Assembly (NCBI RefSeq): GCF_001476285.1
Contig: NZ_LDRU01000040.1
Location: 1-64,000, forward strand
Length of the DNA stretch: 64,000 nucleotides
Direction of reading: 5' to 3'
From: Microbacterium testaceum
GTDB lineage: Bacteria; Actinomycetota; Actinomycetes; Actinomycetales; Microbacteriaceae
Part shown: positions 24,616 to 32,914 of the stretch, piece after piece
Layout of the letters: each line of letters begins with the position of its first letter
How positions within the stretch are numbered: the stretch's first letter is position 1
Made by a program: the position numbers and the translations under genes
Notes under the pieces: model-generated
The model's database searches: none
What the model saw: only the letters and a program-made list of their open reading frames with translations
What the model was told of the DNA's origin: nothing

Positions 24616-25779
24616 TCAGATGGGCATTCTCAGGAGCCGGTTCGCGTACTCGTTCGCGATGGGCTCGTCGTGGGCGAGGAACTCGATGCGGCGCCGGAAC
24701 GTCTCGGGCGTCACCGAATCGAACTCTTCGTTCATCGACTCGATCGAGCGGTCGTGCACTGCCCGCACCCGCGGGAGTCGCCGTCGCATCACGGCGAGCT
24801 GCGCATCGAGGAGGGACTGGTCCTTCGCGAGCTCCTGGGCGAGCACGACCCCGTCCTCGATGCTCATGGCCGCTCCCGAACCGAGGTACGGCGTCATCGC
24901 GTGTGCCGCGTCGCCCAGGATCATCACGCGCCCGCGGAACCACGGGTAGGGCACCCAGACCGTGGAGTACGGCGTGTACGCCACGCTCTCGGAGTGCAGC
25001 ACGTCGTCGAGCGCGTCGCTGAGCCACTCCGCCCCGCCCATGAGTGCGAGAGCGCGGTCGTGCATGATCCTCGGCATCTCGGCCGGGTCGTAGCGCGGAC
25101 GCCCCTGCTCCGCGACCGTCAGGACCATGTACATCGTCTCGGCCGACAGCGGGGTCAGCATGATCTTGCCGCCGTAGCCCTGGCAGATGATGGGCTGGGT
25201 CAGGCGACGACGATTGGGCAGGGCGCATCGCCAGGCGACACCGCCGACGGGCTTCGGGTCGTACTGCGCGCCGAAGTACTCGTGGCGGATCTGCGAGTTG
25301 ATGCCGTCGTAGCCGACGACGAGGTCGTACTCGGCGCTGTCGCCGGTGTTGAAGGTGACAGTCACCCCGTCGTCGTGCTGCTGCAGGTCGGCGACGGTCG
25401 TCGCGAGACGGATGGTGCAGCCCACCTCGAGCGCGCGATCGGTGGCGATCTCGAGGAAGCCGATCCGCGACATGGTGACGCACCCGGGCAGACCCTCGTC
25501 TTCGGTGCCGTAGCTCATGGTGCTGAGCAGGCGGCCGTCGGGGTCGTAGAGGTCGATCGCGGGGGACTGCTGGCCCATCTCGAGGCAGCGCTCGAGGAGG
25601 CCGATCTCACGTATGGCACGGAGGCCGTTCAGGCGGAGTCCGAAGCCGACGCCGGGAACGCTGTTGTCGGGCTTGATGTCGATGATGTCGACTTCTGCGC
25701 CGATCTGGGCCAGGGCGGTGGCAGCGCAGAGCCCGCCGAGGCCGGCTCCGACGATCAGGACTTTCTTCGCGGCGGGCAT
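24616..25779 (-). CDS. FAD-dependent aromatic-ring-type monooxygenase
   Basis: This 387-residue flavoprotein has GxGxxG (KKVLIVGAGLGGLCAATALA) at residues 4-23, a DG motif (LVVGYDGINSQIR) and the GD motif VMILGDAAHAMTPYLGSGA. These are the class A (PHBH-like) hydroxylase signatures. It presumably hydroxylates an aromatic or polycyclic substrate with NAD(P)H and O2; the substrate is unknown. GAGAGGAGC precedes the ATG at 25779. It is the first gene of an operon with the GH39-like gene, divergent from a TetR regulator. Confidence 0.88.
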   Translation of the reverse strand: MPAAKKVLIVGAGLGGLCAATALAQIGAEVDIIDIKPDNSVPGVGFGLRLNGLRAIREIGLLERCLEMGQQSPAIDLYDPDGRLLSTMSYGTEDEGLPGCVTMSRIGFLEIATDRALEVGCTIRLATTVADLQQHDDGVTVTFNTGDSAEYDLVVGYDGINSQIRHEYFGAQYDPKPVGGVAWRCALPNRRRLTQPIICQGYGGKIMLTPLSAETMYMVLTVAEQGRPRYDPAEMPRIMHDRALALMGGAEWLSDALDDVLHSESVAYTPYSTVWVPYPWFRGRVMILGDAAHAMTPYLGSGAAMSIEDGVVLAQELAKDQSLLDAQLAVMRRRLPRVRAVHDRSIESMNEEFDSVTPETFRRRIEFLAHDEPIANEYANRLLRMPI

Positions 25780-25842
25780 GCCGTGCTCCTCTCTGAGCGG
25801 ATGGCTTCCGGAGCGGCCGCTGGCGAGCGAAGCCATCTCTGG

Positions 25843-25870
25843 AATCCGAAGCTGAATACGCATTCGGATT
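25843..25870. promoter_or_regulatory. Inverted-repeat operator in the TetR/monooxygenase divergent region
   Basis: AATCCGAA (25843-25850) and TTCGGATT (25863-25870) form an 8-bp perfect inverted repeat with a 12-base spacer. The spacer and right arm contain a second symmetric unit, GAAT-ACGC-ATTC (25854-25865). The position between divergent genes fits a TetR operator controlling both. Confidence 0.6.
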
Positions 25871-25909
25871 TCTCACGGTAGCCTCGACCTGACGAAAGGG
25901 CAAGCCGAC

Positions 25910-26629
25910 ATGGAGTCTCGCGTGAGAGCGCAGTCAGCGGAGGCGACGCTGCCTCCCGCGACGCAGGAGCGCAGTCGCGCCTCGCTCGAGCGAGTACTGG
26001 ATGCCACGGTCGCCCTGCTCGTGCAGCGCGGGGCGACGGGGTTCACGGTTGCGGAGGTGAGCACGCTCGCGGGTGTCGCGGTGGGCACGATCTACGGCCG
26101 CGTCGGGAGTAAAGAGGCGCTGTTGCTGGCCGTCTCGGCACGCGAACTCGATCGCATCGACGCCGACATGGCGGAGTCGCTCGCGGATGCCGCGGAGCAG
26201 GGCGGCGATCTGGTCGACGCCATCGCGCATCTGATCGATGCCCGCCTGACGATCCTCACCAGAGAGGCGACGCTGCTGCGCGCCATCATCCGCGCCGCCG
26301 ACGACTATCCGGCCGCAGCCGGACGCGGTCACACCTCGGGCTCGGTCGTGCAGCGAACCGTCACCGACGCTCTCTCGCGCGTCTGCGATCGCTTCGGGAT
26401 CGCGGTGACCACGGACGACCTGTACTGGGCCGGCGACGTCGTCGAGGCCGTCGCGACCCACCACCTCAGCATCGGGCTTCCCGACCACGCCGCCCCGGCC
26501 CGCCGCGTCGACTCGGATGAGTTCGCGCAGCGGTTGACCGAGACCGTGGCATCCTTCCTGCTCGCGAGAGCGGCGTCGCCCGAGGGGAGCGGCGCCGCAA
26601 GCGCCGCCCGGTCGTCCCTACGGGCGTGA
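25910..26629 (+). CDS. TetR-family transcriptional regulator
   Basis: This 239-residue protein has an N-terminal helix-turn-helix, around residues 25-65: RVLDATVALLVQRGATGFTVAEVSTLAGVAVGTIYGRVGSKEALL. A helical ligand-binding domain follows. It is divergent from the monooxygenase/GH39-like operon, which it probably represses. GAAAGGGC lies about 10 bases before the ATG. Confidence 0.88.
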   Translation: MESRVRAQSAEATLPPATQERSRASLERVLDATVALLVQRGATGFTVAEVSTLAGVAVGTIYGRVGSKEALLLAVSARELDRIDADMAESLADAAEQGGDLVDAIAHLIDARLTILTREATLLRAIIRAADDYPAAAGRGHTSGSVVQRTVTDALSRVCDRFGIAVTTDDLYWAGDVVEAVATHHLSIGLPDHAAPARRVDSDEFAQRLTETVASFLLARAASPEGSGAASAARSSLRA

Positions 26630-26652
26630 TGTCTCGGCACGCGGCTGGACTG

Positions 26653-26673
26653 CGGCGTCGGAATCCGACGCCG
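26653..26673 (+). terminator. Hairpin after the TetR gene
   Basis: CGGCGTCGG, loop AAT and CCGACGCCG lie 24 bases after the tetR-like stop. There is no T tract. Confidence 0.55.
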
Positions 26674-26768
26674 ACCGAATTGCGTCACCTCCTTCTCGGT
26701 CGACGATCAGGTGGCCCCGCTCGCATGTCCGGGGTCGTCGGTAGCCTGGATCTCTCGAGGGGGTGGAT

Positions 26769-27257
26769 ATGTCGTTGGTCACCGTGGCCGAGCATGCTCG
26801 GCGGCCGCGCGCCGTCGCTCTCGTCGTGGTTCTGACGGTCGCCGTCATCGCCGGACTCCTCGCGATGCACGCGTTCGCCGGCCACGGGACCGCAATCGGC
26901 CACTCCGCCTCAACCGCGCATTCCGTGTCGACCGGCCCGGGTGCCTCGACCGGCCACGGCGGCCCGACGGTCCACGGCGTCGCGGCCATGGCATCCTCTC
27001 CCGCGCATCGGAGCGACCACGACTCGATGGCGCTCTCGCCGATCGACGCGGCAAGCCCTTCCGCCGATCACTCGATGGCGTGGATGGCGTGCGTGCTGGC
27101 CCTGCTCGGTGCCGTCATCGTCTTCGCCGCCGGGGCGGGGCTCCGGCTCCGGCTCGCGCGGCCGCTCCTGCTCTCCGCCGGACCCGCGCGATGGTCTCTC
27201 GTCGCGCACCCGCTGCCACCACCCGATCTCGCTGTTCTCTGCATCCGTCGCACGTGA
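26769..27257 (+). CDS. DUF6153-like His-rich membrane protein
   Basis: This protein of about 162 residues has two membrane helices (about 17-39 and 97-120) flanking a His/Ser/Met-rich extracytoplasmic loop (HGTAIGHSASTAHS, HSMAWMAC). The layout matches DUF6153, often found next to DUF305 lipoproteins; a copper-related role is plausible but unproven. A TAGCCT -10 and GAGGGGG lie upstream. An in-frame GTG two codons earlier is an alternative start. Confidence 0.65.
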   Translation: MSLVTVAEHARRPRAVALVVVLTVAVIAGLLAMHAFAGHGTAIGHSASTAHSVSTGPGASTGHGGPTVHGVAAMASSPAHRSDHDSMALSPIDAASPSADHSMAWMACVLALLGAVIVFAAGAGLRLRLARPLLLSAGPARWSLVAHPLPPPDLAVLCIRRT

Positions 27258-27336
27258 TGGTGCGCCGGCCCGCTTGGCGTGGGCACCGCACCGGCTCGAC
27301 GACCGTCGAGCGGCATCACCGACCAGAGAGAACCCC

Positions 27337-27933
27337 ATGAAGAACCCTTTCGCGGCGACCGCCGCCCTCACCCTGACAACCGTCCTCCTGCTCGCCGGCT
27401 GCAGCGGCGCGGCACCGTCGCACGACGACATGCCTGGCATGGACCACGGCGGCAGCGCCGCGCCCCCGGCGACCACCGACGCCAATGACGCCGATGTCAT
27501 GTTCGCGAGCATGATGATCCCGCACCACGCGCAAGCGATCGAGATGTCCGACACCCTGCTGTCGAAGGACGGCATCGACGAGCGCGTGACGGCACTCGCC
27601 GAGACGATCACCGCCGCGCAGCAGCCCGAGATCGACAAGATGACAGGGTGGCTCGACGACTGGGGGATCGATTCGCCGGACACGGATGCCATGCATCACG
27701 GCGACGGCATGATGAGCGACGACGACATGCGCGCGCTCGAGAACGCCTCGGGTGACGAGGCGGCGCAACTGTTCCTGTCGCAGATGATCCAGCACCATCG
27801 CGGTGCCGTCGACATGGCCCAGGAAGAGATCGAGGACGGCTCGAACCCCGACGCCGTCGCCCTCGCGAAGAGCATCGTCGAGGCGCAGATGGCCGAGATC
27901 GCCGAGATGGAGCAGCTGCAGGCGAAGCTCTGA
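27337..27933 (+). CDS. DUF305 domain lipoprotein
   Basis: This 198-residue protein starts with a lipoprotein signal ending LLLAGCSG. It has a His/Met-rich linker (HDDMPGMDHGG) and two copies of the DUF305 helix pair with HH motifs, MMIPHHAQAIEMS and MIQHHRGAVDMAQ. It is predicted to sit on the outer face of the membrane; metal (copper) binding by the paired His/Met residues is likely but not demonstrated for the family. It follows the DUF6153-like gene by 79 bases, so the two are probably co-transcribed. Confidence 0.88.
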   Translation: MKNPFAATAALTLTTVLLLAGCSGAAPSHDDMPGMDHGGSAAPPATTDANDADVMFASMMIPHHAQAIEMSDTLLSKDGIDERVTALAETITAAQQPEIDKMTGWLDDWGIDSPDTDAMHHGDGMMSDDDMRALENASGDEAAQLFLSQMIQHHRGAVDMAQEEIEDGSNPDAVALAKSIVEAQMAEIAEMEQLQAKL

Positions 27934-27939
27934 CGCAGG

Positions 27940-27971
27940 CGGGGCGCGGATGCCGTGGGCTCCGCGCCCCG
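27940..27971. terminator. Bidirectional terminator
   Basis: CGGGGCGCGGA (27940-27950) and TCCGCGCCCCG (27961-27971) pair around a 10-base loop between the convergent DUF305 and MFS genes. GGATGCC lies at the loop edge. Confidence 0.8.
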
Positions 27972-29225
27972 TCAGCCCGGGGGTGCGCCCGTCGGTGTGG
28001 TGACCGGCGGGGCGATTCGCGCCGCGCGCCGACCGAGCGCCAGGGCCGGGATCAGCGCCGCGCCCGCGATGGCGAGGAGTGCGAGCGGTGGGGCGAGAAC
28101 GGCCGCACCGCCGAGCCAGCCGGCGAGGGGATAGGTGACCAGGAAGCACGCGTGCGAGAGCGCGAACTGGGCGGTGTAGACGAGGGTGCGGTCGGCATCC
28201 GTCGAGGCGTCCGCGAGCAGGCGCGATGACGGGGTGTTCACCAGTGACGTCCCGATGCCGAGAGTCGCCCACGTCGCGAGAAGGGCGGCCCAGCCTGCGG
28301 TGGTTGCGGGCAGCAGGGCGAGCACGGCGGTGGCGGCGGCCAGCGCCACGGTGATGACCCCCGCGCCCGCGCTCATCGTGCGGAGGACGCCGAACCGCTC
28401 GACGAGTCGCGGCACGACGAACGCGACGAGAAGCGACCCGCCGCCGAAGCACGCCAGGGCGAGGGTGAGCGCGGCGTCGTCGAGGGCGAACACTCCGCGC
28501 GCGTAAACGACCGAGTTCACCAGAACCAGCGCCGTGCCGGCCGCCACGACGACGTTCGTCGCCAGGACGAATCGCAGCGTGGGCGTGCGCAGGAAGACAC
28601 GGATGCCGGTCCGCAGACGCTGCCAGAACGTGGTGGGTGCCGCGGCGTCGGTGTTCTGCGCGGGCAGGCGAGCGATGAGCACGAGCGATGCGGAACAGGC
28701 GAACCCCAGTGCCGTCCCGGTGAAGAGGTGCGAGGAGGGCATCACCGTCAGCAGCGCCGCAGCGATGCCGGGGCTCACCAACGCTTCGAGGTCGTACGCC
28801 AGTCGAGAGAGCGAGAGAGCGCGGGTGTAGTCACGCGGCTCGGGCAGAACGCCGGGAATGAGCGCCTGGAACGCCGGGGTGAAGGTCGCCGACGCGGACT
28901 GCAGCACGAAGACGAGCACGTAGATCTGCCACGTCTCGGTCACGAGGGGCAGGCTCAGAGCGATGGCGAGCCGCACGATGTCGGCTCCGACGAGGACGAG
29001 CTTGCGTGGCATCCGGTCGACCAGGGCGGCCATGAGTGGCGCGACACCGACATAGGCGACCATCTTGATCGTCAAGGCGGTTCCGAGCACGACCCCGGCG
29101 GAATCTCCGGCCAGATCGAACGCAAGGAGCCCGAGAGCCACCGTGAGCAGCCCGGTGCCGAGCAGGGCGAGCACCTGTGCGCTGAACAAGGCGCGGTAGG
29201 TGCTGTTGCGCAGGACGTGGATCAC
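27972..29225 (-). CDS. MFS transporter in an ArsR operon
   Basis: This 417-residue protein has about 12 membrane segments and the MFS loop-2/3 motif ALVDRMPRKLVLVGADIVR. Its start is a GTG overlapping the ArsR-type regulator's stop (GTGA), so expression is coupled to that regulator. It probably exports a drug or metal complex. The family resembles the DHA/macrolide-efflux type; no metal-binding motif is visible. Confidence 0.88.
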   Translation of the reverse strand: MIHVLRNSTYRALFSAQVLALLGTGLLTVALGLLAFDLAGDSAGVVLGTALTIKMVAYVGVAPLMAALVDRMPRKLVLVGADIVRLAIALSLPLVTETWQIYVLVFVLQSASATFTPAFQALIPGVLPEPRDYTRALSLSRLAYDLEALVSPGIAAALLTVMPSSHLFTGTALGFACSASLVLIARLPAQNTDAAAPTTFWQRLRTGIRVFLRTPTLRFVLATNVVVAAGTALVLVNSVVYARGVFALDDAALTLALACFGGGSLLVAFVVPRLVERFGVLRTMSAGAGVITVALAAATAVLALLPATTAGWAALLATWATLGIGTSLVNTPSSRLLADASTDADRTLVYTAQFALSHACFLVTYPLAGWLGGAAVLAPPLALLAIAGAALIPALALGRRAARIAPPVTTPTGAPPG

Positions 29226-29566
29226 GCGTGGTGTCCGGGGCGCTCGTCGACCGCGTGCTCGGCTTGGCGGAGCGCCTCGATCACCAAGCGCATCGCGTGC
29301 TCGTCCGTCAGTCGATAGAAGACCCGGTTGCCGTCCTGGCGGATGCGCACGAGCTTGCCCCACCGCAGCTTCGCCAGGTGCTGCGAGACCGCTGCGGGGC
29401 TGCGTCCGACCGTCTCGGCGATCGCGTTCACCGGTAGTTCGCCCGCCCGCAGCGCGAGGACGATCCGGATGCGGGTGGCGTCGGCCAGCAACCGGAACAC
29501 CTCGACTGCAACCTCGACGTACCCATTCTCGGGGGTGAGGTCATCGGCATCCGTATCTACGTGCAT
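29222..29566 (-). CDS. ArsR-family winged-helix regulator
   Basis: This 114-residue protein has the ArsR fold: VFRLLADATRIRIVLALRAGELPVNAIAETVGRSPAAVSQHLAKLRWGKLVRIRQDGNRVFYRL. A His-rich C-terminus (HAVDERPGHHA) and His residues near the N-terminus may bind metal, but the classical ELCVCDL Cys motif is absent. It is the first gene of an operon with an MFS exporter, which it likely represses. TAGTAT 6 bases before the ATG implies a leaderless mRNA. Confidence 0.88.
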   Translation of the reverse strand: MHVDTDADDLTPENGYVEVAVEVFRLLADATRIRIVLALRAGELPVNAIAETVGRSPAAVSQHLAKLRWGKLVRIRQDGNRVFYRLTDEHAMRLVIEALRQAEHAVDERPGHHA

Positions 29567-29578
29567 ACGCAGATACTA
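29553..29578 (-). promoter_or_regulatory. ArsR-MFS promoter with imperfect inverted repeat
   Basis: The -10 TAGTAT (29573-29578) lies 6 bases before ATG. ATCTACGTGC/ATACGCAGAT (29553-29572) is an imperfect inverted repeat over the start codon that could be the autoregulatory operator. Confidence 0.45.
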
Positions 29579-29625
29579 TTACTTGCGGCGATGAGCGGCG
29601 ACAACGCTCGCTCGTGAGGCCCGAT

Positions 29626-30126
29626 TCACGCGACCGCACGGATGACTCCCGTGATGATCAGCGTGATCACCGTCGTCCACAGGGCGATCGCCGCGGCCTG
29701 CCACGCGAGCACGCGCATCGGCGGGACTCCGGTCGAGGTGAGGGCCGCGGCCGTGAACTGCGTGGGCAGCAGGAGGGGGCCGAGCAGGCTCACGCCCGGC
29801 GTTCCGTAGCGGTGGTAGGCACGCTCGAACTTCTCGCGGCGAGCGGTGGCGGGCTTCGCCGAACCTCCTCGGCGAGTGGTCACGGCCGTGCGCACGCGCG
29901 AGGTCGCCAGGACGACGACCGCGACGCAGATCAGGTTGCCGACGGCTCCGGCGAGAGCCGCGACGATCGGGTGGATGCCGCCGATGATGCCGATCGCGGC
30001 GGCCCCCTCACCCTCGATGAAGGGCACGGCGCCGGCCAGGGCCACGACGAGCGGCTGGACGAGGTCGGGAACCTCGGCGACGAGGTTCTGGAAACCGAGG
30101 ACGAGATCGGAGACGGGGTTCGACAT
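29626..30126 (-). CDS. Putative small multidrug export protein family (membrane)
   Basis: This 166-residue protein has about four helices. AVPFIEGEGAAAIGIIGGIHP matches the PF06695-type signature. A basic cytosolic loop (SRVRTAVTTRRGG...KFERAYHRYG) and the GPLLLPTQFTAA segment are also typical. The family name is historical and its transport role is poorly supported. GGGAGC precedes the ATG at 30126; a longer frame upstream is not protein-like. Confidence 0.75.
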   Translation of the reverse strand: MSNPVSDLVLGFQNLVAEVPDLVQPLVVALAGAVPFIEGEGAAAIGIIGGIHPIVAALAGAVGNLICVAVVVLATSRVRTAVTTRRGGSAKPATARREKFERAYHRYGTPGVSLLGPLLLPTQFTAAALTSTGVPPMRVLAWQAAAIALWTTVITLIITGVIRAVA

Positions 30127-30202
30127 GGATGCTCCCGGGGGATGAGCCCGCGGCGTGTTCCGCGGTGATTCCATCCCAGCGAGAGCGGCCCTCCGACGGC
30201 AG

Positions 30203-30262
30203 TGTCACGGTGTCACGGTGAATCCGGAGGATGTTCCGCCCCACCCATGACGAATGTCACGG
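30203..30262. promoter_or_regulatory. Three TGTCACGG repeats upstream of the histidine kinase
   Basis: TGTCACGG occurs at 30203-30210, 30211-30218 (tandem) and 30255-30262, the last ending four bases before the kinase's -10 box. The sites could bind the cognate response regulator for autoregulation (inference). Confidence 0.45.
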
Positions 30263-30265
30263 CCG

Positions 30266-30271
30266 TACAGT
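30266..30271 (+). promoter_or_regulatory. -10 box TACAGT, leaderless start at 30279
   Basis: TACAGT is followed by 7 bases and the GTG that starts the histidine kinase. Confidence 0.55.
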
Positions 30272-30278
30272 GGCCGGG

Positions 30279-31445
30279 GTGAGCACTTCCCCCGCTGCCG
30301 CGTACGCCCGCGACGTCCGCGTGACGTGGTGGTACACGGTCGTCTCGATCATGATGCTGCACGTCTTCGGCCTGGTCGTCTGGGCCCTCGTGCTGATCCT
30401 GAACGAGCCCGCGTGGATCACGGCGCTCTACGTCGTCGGGGCGGCCGGGTCGGTGGCATCCGCGATCCTCCTGCTCGTGCACTACCGGCGCGAGCCGCTC
30501 GACGACCGTGACGTCGGCGCGCGGCGTCCGGTCTGGCCGTGGGTGCTCGCCGGGTCGGTGTCGGCCGTGCTCGCCGGAGCGGCCGCGGGCTCCCTGCTGC
30601 TCGGCACCGTGCTCGTCGCTCAGACGCTGTGTCTCGTGCGGTGGCGCGCGGGTATCCGGCTCCGTCTCGTCGTGCTGCTGACCGTCGTGATCATCGCCGC
30701 GTGGATCATCGAGGCCACACGCCTCAACCCGGACGGATACGTCGCGCAGATCGTCGGGATGGGCATCTTCATCGCGATGCTGCCGCCCCTGACCGCGACG
30801 TCGCTGTGGTGGTGGGACATCGTGCGCGAGCTCGATCGCGCCCGTCGCGCTGAGGGTCGTCTCGCCGCCGCTCAGGAACGCCTGCGCCTGGCAAGCGACC
30901 TGCACGACCTGCAGGGGCACCACCTCCAGGTGATCGCGCTCCAGCTCGAGCTCGCCGAGAAGATGATGGGGCGCGATCCGGAGGCGGCCGTCGAGCAGGT
31001 GCGCGCCGCTCGGGCCAGCGTCGACGATGCGCGGCGCGGCACCCGCGACCTCGCCGCGCGGTTCCGCGGGGTTCCCCTTCCCGATGAGCTCGCCAACGCC
31101 GCCGACCTGCTCCGCGCGGCGGGTCTCACCGTCGAGCTACTCGTCGACACCGAGGCCGGTCGAGCCCCGGCCGACGTGCTGGGTCCGGTGATCCGCGAGT
31201 CGACGACGAATGTGCTCAAGCACGGCGGTGGGGTGTCGGCATCCCTCTCCCTCGCTCGACACCAGGGCTCGTGGGTGCTGACCGTCGAGAACGACGCGCG
31301 CGCCGCCGCGTCTCCGGTCGGAGACGGCGCCGGGCTCTCGGGAATCGCCGAGCGCGTCCGCCGCGTCGGCGGAACAGTGGATGCCGCCCACGCGGGCGAT
31401 CTCTTCCGCATCACCGTTCGCGTGCCCGAGGAGGTGCCGGCATGA
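30279..31445 (+). CDS. Sensor histidine kinase (HisKA_3/NarL-type)
   Basis: This 388-residue protein has five or six membrane helices (about 18-170). A dimerisation segment carries the phospho-acceptor His209 in SDLHDLQGHHLQVIALQLELAEKM. A short HATPase domain follows, with VIRESTTNVLKHGG (N box) and GDGAGLSGIAERVRRVGG (G box). DLHD rather than DLHDxxGQ-type spacing matches the DesK-like kinases. It overlaps the response-regulator gene by ATGA. The helices suggest it senses a membrane state or compound; the downstream ABC transporter is a likely target. Confidence 0.9.
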   Translation: MSTSPAAAYARDVRVTWWYTVVSIMMLHVFGLVVWALVLILNEPAWITALYVVGAAGSVASAILLLVHYRREPLDDRDVGARRPVWPWVLAGSVSAVLAGAAAGSLLLGTVLVAQTLCLVRWRAGIRLRLVVLLTVVIIAAWIIEATRLNPDGYVAQIVGMGIFIAMLPPLTATSLWWWDIVRELDRARRAEGRLAAAQERLRLASDLHDLQGHHLQVIALQLELAEKMMGRDPEAAVEQVRAARASVDDARRGTRDLAARFRGVPLPDELANAADLLRAAGLTVELLVDTEAGRAPADVLGPVIRESTTNVLKHGGGVSASLSLARHQGSWVLTVENDARAAASPVGDGAGLSGIAERVRRVGGTVDAAHAGDLFRITVRVPEEVPA

Positions 31446-32044
31446 TCCGCGTGCTCATCGCCGATGACGAAGACATGATCCGCACGGCACTCGCCGCGCT
31501 CCTGCGCCTCGAACCCGATCTCGAGGTCGTGGGGGAGTGCCGCGACGGCGAGAGCGCGATCGTCGAGGCCGAGCGGTTGCGTCCCGACGTGTGCCTGCTC
31601 GACCTCGAGATGCCCGGGCTCGACGGTGTCGACACGGCCGCGCGGATCCTGCGGCGTGTGCCGTCGCGGTGCGTGATCGTCACGCGTCACGCGCGGCCCG
31701 GTGTGCTGCGGCGCGCGCTCGGTGCGGGGGTCGACGGCTTCCTGCCGAAATCACGGCCGGCGGATGACGTTGCCGCGGTCATCCGCGAGGTCGCCGCCGG
31801 GCGACGCTATGTCGACCCCGAGATCGCCGCCGACGCCCTGAGCGACGAGCGCAGCCCGCTGACCGACCGCGAGCTGGACGTGCTGCGCGCGGGGGCGCGA
31901 GGAGAAACGGTGGCCGAGATCGCGTCGGCGCTGCACCTGTCGGCCGGCACCGTGCGCAACCACGTCTCGTCGGTGCTCGGGAAGCTCGGTCTGGCGAGCC
32001 GCCAGCAGGCGACGATCCACGCGCGGGAGCGGGGCTGGATCTAG
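31442..32044 (+). CDS. LuxR/NarL-type response regulator
   Basis: This 200-residue protein has a receiver domain with acidic pocket DDED (8-11), phospho-acceptor D54 (LLDLEMPG) and K104 region (FLPKSRP). A LuxR helix-turn-helix follows: LTDRELDVLRAGARGETVAEIASALHLSAGTVRNHVSSVLGKLG. It is coupled to the kinase by ATGA overlap. Confidence 0.93.
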   Translation: MIRVLIADDEDMIRTALAALLRLEPDLEVVGECRDGESAIVEAERLRPDVCLLDLEMPGLDGVDTAARILRRVPSRCVIVTRHARPGVLRRALGAGVDGFLPKSRPADDVAAVIREVAAGRRYVDPEIAADALSDERSPLTDRELDVLRAGARGETVAEIASALHLSAGTVRNHVSSVLGKLGLASRQQATIHARERGWI

Positions 32045-32136
32045 TCGACCCGTGCGTTTTCGATCGCAGGTCGCGCGCATCGAACAAAGACGAAACTGAT
32101 TTAGCAGCTCGTCACAATCGCAACCTTTTCTTCCCC

Positions 32137-32142
32137 TATTCT
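32137..32142 (+). promoter_or_regulatory. -10 box TATTCT, leaderless start at 32150
   Basis: TATTCT in an unusually AT-rich stretch is followed by 7 bases and the ATG of the ABC ATPase. Confidence 0.6.
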
Positions 32143-32149
32143 CAGCGAT

Positions 32150-32914
32150 ATGACAGGCGCTATTCAGGTTGCGGGAGTGGTCAAGAAGTTTGGTGACGTC
32201 ACGAGCGTCGACGGTCTGAACCTGACCATTCCGCAGGGGTCGTTCTACGGCATCGCCGGCCCGAACGGCGCGGGCAAGACCACCTCGATTCGGATGATCA
32301 CCGGTCTTCTCGAGCCGGATGCCGGCACGATCGAGGTCGCCGGAGTCTCGGTGTGGCCCAACCCGCGGCGCGCCAAGGCCCTTCTCGGATATGTCGCCGA
32401 CAACCCGCCCTTGTTCGGACGTCTCACCGCACGGGAAATGCTCGACTACGCGGGGATGCTGCGCGGAATGGCATCCGCCGACATTCGCAGCCGCGGCGAC
32501 GATCTGCTTCGCGTGCTCGACCTGGAAGCCGACGCCGGGCGTCCCATCGCCGACTTCTCGCTCGGAATGACCAAGCGCGTCGGCCTCGCCGTGGCGATGC
32601 TGCACAGCCCGCGCGTGCTGATCCTCGACGAACCCTTCGGTGCGTTGGACCCGGTCAACACGCAGGTGATGGAGCAGATGCTGCAGCGCTTCCGTCAGGG
32701 CGGCGGCACCGTCGTCTTCTCGAGCCACGTGCTCGACGTGGTCCAGAAGCTGTGCGACCGCGTGGCCATCATCGCCAAGGGCACCCTCGTCGCCGAGGGC
32801 ACGGTGGCAGAACTCGCGCCGAACGGTTCGTTGGAGGATGCGTTCGTCGACATCGTCGGCGGCCGCGACCTCGCGGAGGGGGATCTCGCATGGCTCTCGT
32901 CCTCGCCCGCCTGA
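32150..32914 (+). CDS. ABC transporter ATP-binding protein
   Basis: This 254-residue ATPase has Walker A GPNGAGKTTS, a Q-loop-like region without the usual Gln (GYVADNPPLFG), signature DFSLGMTKRVGLA (in place of LSGGQ), Walker B VLILDEPFGALD and an H-loop VFSSHVLD. It resembles ABC-2/drug or lantibiotic exporters. It overlaps the permease gene, so they form one unit, probably controlled by the preceding two-component system. Confidence 0.9.
   Translation: MTGAIQVAGVVKKFGDVTSVDGLNLTIPQGSFYGIAGPNGAGKTTSIRMITGLLEPDAGTIEVAGVSVWPNPRRAKALLGYVADNPPLFGRLTAREMLDYAGMLRGMASADIRSRGDDLLRVLDLEADAGRPIADFSLGMTKRVGLAVAMLHSPRVLILDEPFGALDPVNTQVMEQMLQRFRQGGGTVVFSSHVLDVVQKLCDRVAIIAKGTLVAEGTVAELAPNGSLEDAFVDIVGGRDLAEGDLAWLSSSPA

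Noticed and set aside
24616..25483. N-terminal extension of the GH39-like gene giving a 778-codon frame
   Set aside because: The extension is antisense-free but overlaps the monooxygenase in another frame and is Arg-rich; the ATG at 24595 with GAGGAG upstream is the real start.
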